IMG/VR virus record: IMGVR_UViG_3300044644_000454
Coordinates: 1-28,367 of that record
Direction: 5' to 3' (one strand)
Origin: a virus
Length of the DNA stretch: 28,367 nt
The position numbers and the translations under genes were made by a program. Positions 5,801-13,082 of the stretch are shown here, in pieces (position 1 is the stretch's first letter; every line of letters starts with the position of its first letter). Under the pieces are notes generated by a model, which did no database searches, was not told the origin of the DNA, and was given only the letters and a program-made list of their open reading frames with translations.

Positions 5801-8434
5801 ATGGCACTAACTGTTTGGACACAACCATCCGGGTCTCTTGGTATATTCCAAGAAGGCTCTAATTTTAATTTACAACTACCTGTTAATCCCGATAACGAGG
5901 TCAAATATTCAGTTATTTCTGGAAAGCTCCCTGGCGGATTATGGTTATATAACGATTATATACTCGGGTCGCCATTTGAAGTTGCTCGAGATACTGATTT
6001 TTCTTTCTGTATCAGAGCAACTAAGAATAATCAAATTGCTGACAGAACATTTACTATTACTGTTAGCGGTGCAGACGCGCCAGTAATTTTAACACCTACA
6101 GGGTTATTAGACGTTGGACCTTACCAACAATTATTTGTAGTTGATAACTCAGTTGTTAACTATCAACTAACCGCAATAGATACTGATACGCTTGCTGGAC
6201 AATCATTAACTTATTTTATAACAGAAGGAGTATTGCCGCCTGGGTTATCGCTTACACCTGACGGAGTGATTTATGGTGAAGTTAATTCAGTAACAACATT
6301 ACGGCTTGAAGAAGGAAACGGATCATATGATCACGGTTTTTATGGTGTCGGACCATACGATTTTGCAAGCCCACAAGCACAAAATGGGTACGATGTTTTA
6401 AAGTATGATTATGCAGGTCTTGGATATGATTATTTTACTATATCTCAGCCTAGAGCTCTTAATAGAATTTACGATTTTGTAGTTGCAGTTACAGACGGTG
6501 ATACATTATCTCCGCCTTACCGCAAGTTTCAATTATATGTTATTAATCCAATGTATTTTAGAGCTGATTCAGAATCGTTAATTTCAAACTCGAATATCTT
6601 TACAGCAGACGTAACCTATAATCAACAGCCAGTTTGGATTACTCCGTCTAATCTAGGAACACATCGCGCTAACAATTACCTTACATTTGTATTAGATGTA
6701 TTTGATACTAAGCTAATATATTACAAATTAGAATTAGTCAACGCAAATTCAATTGCAATTGCTAATCGAAAAACGTTACAAGACAATCGAATTGGTAGTT
6801 ACACAGTATCAACTACATCGACTACTAAGGCGCCACAAGTCGGCCATTATATAAAATTTAACGGGTCTAATATATACAATCAGGTCACTCAAGTATCAAT
6901 AAGCAATTCAACTGAATACACATTGACCATGTCGTCTCCATTAGATGTTAATATTGCTAATGGTACTAGATTCTTTATTGGAACAAAAAGCGAACTTCCG
7001 TTAGGGATGAGTTTTGATAGTATCACCGGTGATGTATTTGGAAGAGTTCCTGCACAATCAGCTATTACAAATACTTACAACTTTACAGTAACAGCAATTC
7101 GAATTGGAGATAACGATACAGACGAAACTAATAGTGTTTCTCGTGTGTTTACTGTTGATATAATTGGTGAAATCGACAGTGTCATCCAATGGAGCACCGC
7201 AACTGACTTAGGACGTATTAATGCAGGATACAGCTCGGTGTTAAGTATTAACGCAACTACCACTCTTTCTAATGCAATTGTTGTTTATACGATAGTTGAT
7301 GGGAAATTACCACCTGGATTAAAATTAGAATACGACGGTGAAATTACCGGAACGATATCTCAATATTCTAATCATCTTAGCTTTGATAATTACACTACAG
7401 TATTTGACTCTAATCCATTAATACACTATGTGTCATTTGATAATAATAACTGCGTATTTGATTCAAGCCTTACAACATTCGGAACATCTATTTTAAAAGC
7501 AGATACGTTACTAACTAGATTTTACGATACAACTGAAATCAATGTAACAGAGTTACGAATTTTTGATAATAATCTAACAACATTTACACCGGCATATTTT
7601 ACAACATTTAATGATACAATTAAAAAAGTCGGACTGTTAACATTTGACTTACGGTTACCTCAATATACTACATTTGATAACAACACTACTACAATCGACC
7701 GAGTGTATAAATTTACAGTTGCCGCATCTGATCAATATCAACTAGGAATTTCAAATCGTGAGTTTTTAATAACAGTTGATACTCCAAATAAGCTTAATTA
7801 CAGTAATATATACGTTAAACCTTTTATGACACTAACTCATAGAGATATCTGGTCTAAATTTATTAACAACTTGGATATTTTTACATCATCATCGATATAT
7901 CGACCATACGATACTTCATTTGGAGTTCAGGATTCGTTATCAATGTTAATTTATGCCGGTATTGAAACAAAATTATTATCAGATTATAGTTCATTAACTA
8001 ATAATTCTATTAAACGGTTTCAATTTGAAGATGTATACAAAGCAACCGCATATCTTCCAGGAACTAAAACTCCAGTGTACGAAGTAATATACATTAAAAT
8101 GATTGACCCGTTAATGTATCAAACATCATCTAATAAAAATAACGTTAACTCGTGGCGATCTCAAATTTCAAATCTAGGAGAAATAAAATGGGATTATCTT
8201 CCATTATGGATGAGATCTGTCCAATCTGATTCTAGAATGGAACTAGGATTTATATTAGCAGTTCCTTTATGTTTTTGTAAAGTAGGAAGTGCAGATACTG
8301 TTATGCTAAACATTAAAAATAGCAATTTTGATTTTAAACTGGTAGATTATACAGTTGACAGATTTATAATAAACAAAATTATCGGTGAAGATTCCGATAA
8401 ATATATTGTATTTAATAATAGGAACCTCCAATGA
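5801..8434 (+). CDS. Large virion protein with putative Ig-like (He_PIG-type) repeats
   Basis: This 877-residue protein carries four copies of a G-x-LP-x-G-(x)n-G-x-I/V-x-G pattern typical of putative-Ig (He_PIG/cadherin-like) beta-sandwich repeats, near residues 41-57 (GKLPGGLWLY), 143-159 (GVLPPGLSLTPDGVIYG), 398-414 (SELPLGMSF) and 501-517 (GKLPPGLKLEYDGEITG). Residues about 527-631 are a run of degenerate TTFDNN-like units. Residues 665-877 are non-repetitive and may anchor the protein. Such domains in phage virions usually bind surfaces or build baseplate and fibre modules. A late promoter sits just upstream, and the stop overlaps the next gene as ATGA. No better identity (for example a named baseplate subunit) can be given. 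Confidence 0.75.
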   Translation: MALTVWTQPSGSLGIFQEGSNFNLQLPVNPDNEVKYSVISGKLPGGLWLYNDYILGSPFEVARDTDFSFCIRATKNNQIADRTFTITVSGADAPVILTPTGLLDVGPYQQLFVVDNSVVNYQLTAIDTDTLAGQSLTYFITEGVLPPGLSLTPDGVIYGEVNSVTTLRLEEGNGSYDHGFYGVGPYDFASPQAQNGYDVLKYDYAGLGYDYFTISQPRALNRIYDFVVAVTDGDTLSPPYRKFQLYVINPMYFRADSESLISNSNIFTADVTYNQQPVWITPSNLGTHRANNYLTFVLDVFDTKLIYYKLELVNANSIAIANRKTLQDNRIGSYTVSTTSTTKAPQVGHYIKFNGSNIYNQVTQVSISNSTEYTLTMSSPLDVNIANGTRFFIGTKSELPLGMSFDSITGDVFGRVPAQSAITNTYNFTVTAIRIGDNDTDETNSVSRVFTVDIIGEIDSVIQWSTATDLGRINAGYSSVLSINATTTLSNAIVVYTIVDGKLPPGLKLEYDGEITGTISQYSNHLSFDNYTTVFDSNPLIHYVSFDNNNCVFDSSLTTFGTSILKADTLLTRFYDTTEINVTELRIFDNNLTTFTPAYFTTFNDTIKKVGLLTFDLRLPQYTTFDNNTTTIDRVYKFTVAASDQYQLGISNREFLITVDTPNKLNYSNIYVKPFMTLTHRDIWSKFINNLDIFTSSSIYRPYDTSFGVQDSLSMLIYAGIETKLLSDYSSLTNNSIKRFQFEDVYKATAYLPGTKTPVYEVIYIKMIDPLMYQTSSNKNNVNSWRSQISNLGEIKWDYLPLWMRSVQSDSRMELGFILAVPLCFCKVGSADTVMLNIKNSNFDFKLVDYTVDRFIINKIIGEDSDKYIVFNNRNLQ

Positions 8435-9039
8435 GTAGTGATATAACAACAACAACAATCAACGCCCTTTATCCGGTTGCAGGGCAAGACAATGATAGTG
8501 CCGGTTTTCGAAATAACTTCGGTGCAATCAAAACTGCATTACAAGTAGCTAAGGTTGAAATTGAAGAATTGCAAAATAAAGCAGTATTAAAATCGTCAAT
8601 TGGTGACACTGCTACTGCAGTTACAAGTGATTTAGGCGAAGGAGTAATTTTAAATGGCGGATATAATAAGTTTTACGGTGTGCGTTCTACTTATTCACAA
8701 AGTTTAACTGATACTGGAGATAATATACTCGAAGCATCATTATATAACGGCGTTTTTCAATTATTTTCAGTTGCTCGTGCTTCGACTCTTCGTTTTAGTA
8801 ACTGGCCAGTTAACGCAAGAGGAGTTTACGCTTCTATAAGAGTTCATTTAATTGGTTTAGGTGTGTCTTCACATGAATTAACTGCAATATCGTCAGCTAA
8901 TGCTGGTGTTGTTATCCGTGAAGCGTCATTTCCGGCAATTGAAATTGACAATTCAGCATATCATGCTATTGAAGCTTATACTTATGACGGTGGTGCTACT
9001 GTATTTGTGAAGTATTTAGGTCGTTATGCTATTCCGTAA
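8431..9039 (+). CDS. Fibre/baseplate-associated structural protein
   Basis: This 202-residue protein is coupled by an ATGA overlap to the preceding structural gene. Its N-terminus (YPVAGQDNDSAGFRNNF followed by a helical AIKTALQVAKVEIEEL) resembles the module at the start of the leftward fibre gene at 1-1464, in which NDGTGDS is followed by a RDAFRKVNENF helix. The rest is beta-rich, ending FVKYLGRYAIP. The N-terminal part probably attaches to a common partner in the tail, with the C-terminal part exposed. The specific role is unknown. Confidence 0.7.
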   Translation: MSSDITTTTINALYPVAGQDNDSAGFRNNFGAIKTALQVAKVEIEELQNKAVLKSSIGDTATAVTSDLGEGVILNGGYNKFYGVRSTYSQSLTDTGDNILEASLYNGVFQLFSVARASTLRFSNWPVNARGVYASIRVHLIGLGVSSHELTAISSANAGVVIREASFPAIEIDNSAYHAIEAYTYDGGATVFVKYLGRYAIP

Positions 9040-9042
9040 TTT

Positions 9043-9273
9043 ATGCATCCACTAATATATAATTTATCAGAGTTAAAAACTGCTGAAATTGAAGCAAAAA
9101 TAAACGATTTAACTAAAAAATACTTTATGACTTCAAATTTTGAAGTGCAATCTCAAATTACTAACATGTTAGATGCTTACAAAGAAGAATTAAGTAACAG
9201 ACAACGTGAAGAATGGAATAAAGTTATGGAATCGAGGAATAAAGGACTTGACAAACTAATAAATGTAAGTTAA
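9043..9273 (+). CDS. Small helical protein, unrecognised
   Basis: This 76-residue protein starts four bases after the preceding stop and has no SD, so it depends on coupling or leaderless initiation. It is highly charged and helical throughout (SELKTAEIEAKINDLTKKYF, then DAYKEELSNRQREEW), consistent with a short coiled coil. Its 3' end contains the -35 of the promoter for the next gene. Similar small proteins occur near tail genes of marine T4-type phages, but no function is known to me. Confidence 0.6.
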   Translation: MHPLIYNLSELKTAEIEAKINDLTKKYFMTSNFEVQSQITNMLDAYKEELSNRQREEWNKVMESRNKGLDKLINVS

Positions 9274-9276
9274 AAT
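9248..9276 (+). promoter_or_regulatory. Sigma70-type promoter giving a near-leaderless transcript
   Basis: TTGACA (9248-9253), a 17-nt spacer and TAAAAT (9271-9276) form a strong match. Transcription would begin about 6-8 nt later, at or next to the ATG at 9283. That gene has no SD, so a leaderless mRNA is predicted. Confidence 0.65.
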
Positions 9277-9282
9277 ACATGC

Positions 9283-9792
9283 ATGAAATTAGATAAATTT
9301 GCAAACCCAATTTTTAACGAAGCTGACATATTTGATGTCTTGTACTCAGGACATCAAACAGCTTTATCAGATATCGTAGTTGAAGATACCTACGAACTTT
9401 CACAGCTTGCTAACATTGCAGAATTAAATTTTGCTAAAATTGATCCATCTTTATATGATTTATCAATTGACGAGTTTGATAGCAACGCACAAGATTTATG
9501 GTTTATGCCAACGGAATACTATTCCTTTGATGTATACGCTTATTGTATTTCAAAATGTAATTCACCTTTTGAAGAATCTAGAGTAAAAGACGAATTGTTA
9601 GAATTTGAAAAAAGAAAAATGATTCGAGTGCTACAATGGCTTAAATTTTTTGTAGATACGTGTTTACAAGAAAATATAATATGGGGTGTAGGTCGAGGAT
9701 CCAGTGTTTCTAGTTTTGTTTTATATTTGTTAGACGTTCATAAGATTAACAGTATTAAATATAATTTAGATTGGCGTGACTTTTTAAGATAA
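9283..9792 (+). CDS. Fragment homologous to DNA polymerase III alpha (DnaE-like), no catalytic core
   Basis: Residues about 75-169 follow the pre-palm segment of bacterial C-family polymerases: FMPTEYYSFDVYAY, an ELLEFEKRKM helix, WLKFFVDTCLQENIIWGV, then GRGSSVSSFVLYLL (137-150) and DWRDFLR. In DnaE the equivalent GRGS motif binds primer/dNTP phosphates and is followed by the catalytic PDIDxDF. This protein stops at FLR, just before that segment, so the catalytic acids are absent. It is not a polymerase on its own. It may be a captured domain reused for nucleotide binding or for interfering with the host replisome. It has its own promoter and no SD. The relationship is clear by motif; the function is unknown. 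Confidence 0.7.
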   Translation: MKLDKFANPIFNEADIFDVLYSGHQTALSDIVVEDTYELSQLANIAELNFAKIDPSLYDLSIDEFDSNAQDLWFMPTEYYSFDVYAYCISKCNSPFEESRVKDELLEFEKRKMIRVLQWLKFFVDTCLQENIIWGVGRGSSVSSFVLYLLDVHKINSIKYNLDWRDFLR

Positions 9793-9812
9793 GTAGAATA
9801 AAGGAGAACAAC

Positions 9813-10139
9813 ATGGCAATATATAAATCAGCTAAAGGTAAAACAATTGATATGGGCAGACTAGTAAGTCAAAATGAACTTGCAGTCGCAGTTAGTAATG
9901 TGCAAATTAATGCACGGGGCGATATATTAGGTCCAGGTGGACAGATTATTCGTAAACAATCAGACATTCCACATGTTCCATCAACTGGAATTCCAGTTGA
10001 ACGTCATATAGTAACTGAACCAGTTGTTGAACAAAGAGTGCAACCGGCATTAATAAAGCCAGCACCGATAGTCGATACACTAATCGACCCGATTGTAAAA
10101 GAATCAGAAAAGCCTAGCAACTATAAAGGTAAACAATGA
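9813..10139 (+). CDS. Conserved-looking phage protein, unrecognised
   Basis: This 108-residue protein has a strong AAGGAG SD. The first half is compact (MAIYKSAKGKTIDMGRLVSQ, then ARGDILGPGGQIIRKQ). The second half is Pro/Val-rich and probably disordered. It overlaps the co-chaperonin gene as ATGA, so the two are translated together. The N-terminal pattern is one I associate with hypothetical proteins of marine T4-type phages; no function is assigned. A virion or chaperonin-related role is possible from linkage only. Confidence 0.6.
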   Translation: MAIYKSAKGKTIDMGRLVSQNELAVAVSNVQINARGDILGPGGQIIRKQSDIPHVPSTGIPVERHIVTEPVVEQRVQPALIKPAPIVDTLIDPIVKESEKPSNYKGKQ

Positions 10140-10516
10140 TTATAACAGAACAATTAGAAACTATTCATGATAATGTACTTGTTTCGGATATGAATTTTGA
10201 AGAACAAGTAACCGCTAGCGGTATTATTGTTAGTAGCGATAATGGAAAAACTGAAGGAATTAAACCTCGTTGGGGTAAAGTTTATAAAATCGGTCCTGAT
10301 CAACACGATGTAAAAATTGGTGATTGGATCTTAGTTGAACACGGACGGTGGACACGTGGTGTTCAAGTAGAAGATAATAATACTGTATTCACCGTTAGAC
10401 GAGTTGAAACTAAGTCAATTTTAGCAGTATCAGATCATCGACCTACAGACATTAATTTAGGCGCATCAAACGCATCAACTGTACAAGAGTTTGACTTTAG
10501 TCAACCGATGTACTAA
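10136..10516 (+). CDS. GroES/gp31-like co-chaperonin
   Basis: This 126-residue protein has the GroES beta-barrel signatures: HDNVLVSDMNFEEQ at the start, a mobile-loop-like stretch ending in SGIIV (residues 19-32), then GKVYKIGP, VKIGDWILVEHGRW and a C-terminal strand. T4 gp31 replaces host GroES so that the GroEL cage can fold the major capsid protein; the same job is likely here. A C-terminal extension of about 30 residues follows the barrel. It is coupled to the upstream gene (ATGA) and is followed by a stem-loop that doubles as a promoter region for the clamp loader. Confidence 0.8.
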   Translation: MIITEQLETIHDNVLVSDMNFEEQVTASGIIVSSDNGKTEGIKPRWGKVYKIGPDQHDVKIGDWILVEHGRWTRGVQVEDNNTVFTVRRVETKSILAVSDHRPTDINLGASNASTVQEFDFSQPMY

Positions 10517-10523
10517 TCATTTG

Positions 10524-10554
10524 AAGACACAGCATTTGACATGTTGTGTCTTTT
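10524..10554 (+). terminator. Stem-loop terminator after the co-chaperonin gene
   Basis: An 11-bp stem with one G-T pair (10524-10534 with 10542-10552) closes a 7-nt loop and leads into TTTT. It begins 7 nt after the co-chaperonin stop codon. The loop contains the -35 hexamer of the next gene's promoter. Confidence 0.65.
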
Positions 10555-10564
10555 ACTCTATAAT
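10536..10564 (+). promoter_or_regulatory. Consensus sigma70 promoter for the clamp-loader gene
   Basis: TTGACA (10536-10541) and TATAAT (10559-10564) are separated by exactly 17 nt, a perfect match to the bacterial consensus. The -35 lies in the loop of the preceding terminator stem-loop, like the promoter-stem-loop cassettes (PeSLs) described in T4-type phages. Confidence 0.85.
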
Positions 10565-10594
10565 ACACTTTTAACTTAAACAAAAGGCATTAAT

Positions 10595-11515
10595 ATGGCA
10601 ACAAAATCATTATGGGTCGAATCTTATCGTCCGTCAACTATTGACGGGTATGTTTTTAAAGATGAAAAACAACAACAACAAATACGCAGTTGGCTTGAAC
10701 AAAAAAGCATTCCTCATTTATTATTCAGTGGCGGCGCAGGTGTAGGTAAAACAACACTTGCAAAAATATTATTTAATGAGTTAGAAATTGACGACTTAGA
10801 CATTTTAGAAATAAACGCATCGAGAGAACGTGGTATTGACGCAATGCGAGATCGTATTACTAATTTTATTCAAATGATTCCATTTGGTGAATTTAAGGTA
10901 GTGTTGCTTGATGAAGCTGATTTCTTAACACCTCCTGCACAAGCTAGCTTACGTGGTATTATGGAAGAATATTCCGATACTTCAAGATTTGTACTAACGT
11001 GTAACTACCCAAACAAAATTATCCCTGCTATCCATTCAAGATGTCAAGGATTCCATATTGAAAAAGTTGATATGGTCGAGTTTACAGCAAGAGTTGCTAC
11101 AATTTTAATGGATGAAAATATTGAATTTGATTTAGATACACTTGACACTTACGTTAAAGCAACATATCCAGACTTAAGAAAATGTATTAATACTGTACAA
11201 ATGAATAGTATTTCAGGTGTTTTAAAATCAGCGAATGCAAGTGATTCAGGTTTAGCCGATTATAAAATTGAAATGGTTGAATTGTTTAAAGCAGGTAAAA
11301 TTGAAGCTGCTCGTAAATTACTATGCTCGCAAGCACGTCCGGAAGAGATGGAAGAAATTTACAGATGGTTGTATGATAATATCGAACTGTTTGGAGATGA
11401 TGATACACAAAGAAAAGCTATTCTTATTATTAAACAAGGTTTAGTTGATCACGCATTGATTTGCGATGCAGAGATCAACTTATCAGCTACGTTAATACGA
11501 TTAGGTAACTTGTAA
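10595..11515 (+). CDS. 44: Sliding-clamp loader ATPase subunit (T4 gp44-like)
   Basis: This 306-residue AAA+ protein of the RFC/gp44 type loads the sliding clamp onto primer-template DNA for the phage polymerase. Signatures in order: WVESYRPSTIDGYV at the start, Walker A GGAGVGKT (46-53), Walker B VVLLDEAD (102-109), sensor-1 TCNYPNKI and the arginine-finger motif SRC (148-150). A collar-type helical domain follows. T4 gp44 is 319 residues. Its usual partner gp62 is not recognised in this window; the next gene (85 residues) is too short and does not resemble it. A consensus sigma70 promoter and a 30-nt leader precede the ATG. Confidence 0.88.
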   Translation: MATKSLWVESYRPSTIDGYVFKDEKQQQQIRSWLEQKSIPHLLFSGGAGVGKTTLAKILFNELEIDDLDILEINASRERGIDAMRDRITNFIQMIPFGEFKVVLLDEADFLTPPAQASLRGIMEEYSDTSRFVLTCNYPNKIIPAIHSRCQGFHIEKVDMVEFTARVATILMDENIEFDLDTLDTYVKATYPDLRKCINTVQMNSISGVLKSANASDSGLADYKIEMVELFKAGKIEAARKLLCSQARPEEMEEIYRWLYDNIELFGDDDTQRKAILIIKQGLVDHALICDAEINLSATLIRLGNL

Positions 11516-11772
11516 TGAAGTTTCTTGTGAAATGTGCAATTAAGGTAAATGCACAACACAATATGTCGGATGTGATAGAGTGGTGTATAGATGAATTCGG
11601 TTCGGATTACGATCGATGGGATCAGATCGATGACACCACTGTAGAATTTTATCACAGTATAAACGATGCAAACTTATTTTTAATTTATTGGGATAGCACT
11701 GTAATTGATTCAGTAATTGAAGATCGATATACTGCTACTATAATAGCAGATACACTGTTTACCTTTGATTAA
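11515..11772 (+). CDS. Small acidic protein, unrecognised
   Basis: This 85-residue protein is coupled to the clamp-loader gene by a TAATG overlap. It looks like a small alpha/beta fold (KFLVKCAIKV strand, SDVIEWCIDEFG helix, TTVEFYH and LFLIYW strands) and is strongly acidic. It sits where T4 has gene 62 but is less than half that length, and I see no sequence support for a gp62 assignment. Confidence 0.6.
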   Translation: MKFLVKCAIKVNAQHNMSDVIEWCIDEFGSDYDRWDQIDDTTVEFYHSINDANLFLIYWDSTVIDSVIEDRYTATIIADTLFTFD

Positions 11773-11780
11773 ATTAGAAC

Positions 11781-11808
11781 TTGCACTTATTATATAATAG
11801 TGTATAAT
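11781..11808 (+). promoter_or_regulatory. Sigma70-type promoter for the membrane/SPFH unit
   Basis: TTGCAC (11781-11786), 16 nt, then TATAAT (11803-11808) with TG immediately before it. The spacer, -10 and leader are nearly identical to those upstream of clpA. Confidence 0.75.
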
Positions 11809-11823
11809 ATAACTTTATTTAAT
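11787..11823 (+). repeat. 37-nt promoter/leader repeat, copy 1
   Basis: These 37 nt match 19375-19411 with a single mismatch (position 9, T here, A there). Similarity continues loosely through the SD (ACTAAGGAGCAACT here, ACTACAAGGAGCTACT there). The repeat covers the promoter spacer, the -10 and the transcription start region. Confidence 0.9.
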
Positions 11824-11838
11824 TACTAAGGAGCAACT

Positions 11839-12048
11839 ATGTTGTTAATTTATTTTAAGGTGTTAGCTGTATTATTATTTTTTCTACTACAGTTTATTTT
11901 TGTACTACCATACTATATGTCATCAAACCAATGGTGGGAATTTAGTTTAGGTTGGTTTATTTTACTAATCATCGATCCAGTTGTAATTTACAAATTATGG
12001 AAAGATGCAGTTAAACCCGTTGACGAACTTTTTAAGGATGTAAAATAA
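11839..12048 (+). CDS. Small two-span membrane protein
   Basis: This 69-residue protein has two long hydrophobic stretches (LIYFKVLAVLLFFLLQFIFVL and GWFILLIIDPVVIYKLW) and a charged tail. A strong AAGGAGC SD precedes it. It ends in a TAATG overlap with the SPFH lipoprotein gene, suggesting the two act together at the inner membrane. No family is recognised. Confidence 0.7.
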   Translation: MLLIYFKVLAVLLFFLLQFIFVLPYYMSSNQWWEFSLGWFILLIIDPVVIYKLWKDAVKPVDELFKDVK

Positions 12049-12899
12049 TGAATAAATTACTATTAGTTGCTGCAATGGCTACTGTGCTTTCTGGCTGCTC
12101 AAATGTTAACGTAGGTGAAGTTGGTATTAAGGTACACTTACTCGGTGGTGACAAAGGGGTTGATTCAGAAATTTTATCACCAGGACGTTACTGGATCGGT
12201 GTTAATGAACGATTATACACGTTTCCGACTTTTATGCAAAACTACACATGGTCTAAATCCCACACTGAAGGTAATGCTGAAGATGAGTCTATTACGTTCC
12301 AAACTAAAGAAGGTTTATCTGTAAACGCTGACATTGGTATTACCTATACGTTACAACCAGATAAGATTCCAGTATTGTTCCAAAAGTATCGTAAAGGTAT
12401 CACCGAAATTACCGATGTGTACTTGCGTAACTTAGTGCGAGATGCGATTAATACAGAATCGTCTACTAAACCAATCGAATCAGTATACGGCGAAGGTAAA
12501 GCAGAGTTAATTAAAGCTGCCGAAGTTAGAGTGCGTGCTGAAATTGAACCATACGGCATTCATTTAGATCACTTGTCATGGGTTGGCAATATTAGATTGC
12601 CAGAAACTGTAACTAACGCAATCGATGCTAAGATTTCTGCATCACAAATTGCAATCACACGTCAAAATGAAATTGAAACTGCTAAAGCTGAAGCACAGAA
12701 AGCTATTGCAGTTGCAGAAGGCGAAGCTAATGCAAGATTGTTAGTAGCAGAAGCCGAAGCTAAAGCAATTCGGTTAAAAGGCGAAGCTGTTCGTAACAAT
12801 CCAGGTGTAGCAGAACTAAATGCTATTGAAAAATGGAATGGAGTATTACCTGTTACTATGTTACCAAATAGTTCAGTGCCGATGATTGGGATTAAGTAA
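12048..12899 (+). CDS. SPFH/prohibitin-like lipoprotein
   Basis: This 283-residue protein starts with a lipoprotein signal (MNKLLLVAAMATVLSGC, lipid-modified Cys at 17). A band-7/SPFH domain follows (residues about 22-190: GEVGIKVHLLG, LSVNADIGITYTL, YLRNLVRDAINTES, IEPYGIHLDHL). Then comes the Ala/Glu-rich coiled coil typical of prohibitin and HflK/C (ETAKAEAQKAIAVAEGEANA), which drives ring or microdomain assembly. Bacterial HflK/C cages restrain the FtsH protease; a phage copy might alter FtsH activity or stabilise the membrane, which is inference. Lipid anchoring instead of an N-terminal span is unusual for the family. An AAGGAT SD lies inside the preceding gene. The promoter leader is shared with clpA. 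Confidence 0.8.
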   Translation: MNKLLLVAAMATVLSGCSNVNVGEVGIKVHLLGGDKGVDSEILSPGRYWIGVNERLYTFPTFMQNYTWSKSHTEGNAEDESITFQTKEGLSVNADIGITYTLQPDKIPVLFQKYRKGITEITDVYLRNLVRDAINTESSTKPIESVYGEGKAELIKAAEVRVRAEIEPYGIHLDHLSWVGNIRLPETVTNAIDAKISASQIAITRQNEIETAKAEAQKAIAVAEGEANARLLVAEAEAKAIRLKGEAVRNNPGVAELNAIEKWNGVLPVTMLPNSSVPMIGIK

Positions 12900-12926
12900 T
12901 GAAAATATTTAACGAGGAGAATTACT

Positions 12927-13082
12927 ATGTTTAATTATGTTTGGACAACTATTACTAAAATTTTTAAAAGTGATGACAATTATCATACAGGAGACATTTC
13001 AAAATGTCCATTTATGAATTCGCCAGCACCTAAAGAACTAACAGAAAAGCAATCTGTTGATGATCATGAAACAAAAGTTTAA
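12927..13082 (+). CDS. 51-residue small protein
   Basis: A strong GAGGAG SD sits 8 nt before the ATG, and the frame runs 51 codons to TAA. The protein begins MFNYVWTTITKIFKSDDN, contains KCPFMNSP in the middle and ends DDHETKV. The amphipathic start could associate with membrane. It overlaps the start of the dCMP deaminase gene by 17 nt. No homologue is recognised; the SD and the operon position are the support. Confidence 0.6.
   Translation: MFNYVWTTITKIFKSDDNYHTGDISKCPFMNSPAPKELTEKQSVDDHETKV

Noticed and set aside
5671-5904. Leftward frame across the divergent promoter region
   Set aside because: It crosses both late promoters and the starts of two better-supported structural genes.
11515-11772. 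Clamp-loader small subunit (gp62), suggested by position
   Set aside because: Only 85 residues and no visible similarity; T4 gp62 is more than twice as long.
12899-12934. Eleven-codon frame (MKIFNEENYYV) starting in a TAATG overlap after the SPFH gene
   Set aside because: It covers the Shine-Dalgarno sequence and start of the next gene and is too short to support; a translational-coupling peptide remains possible.
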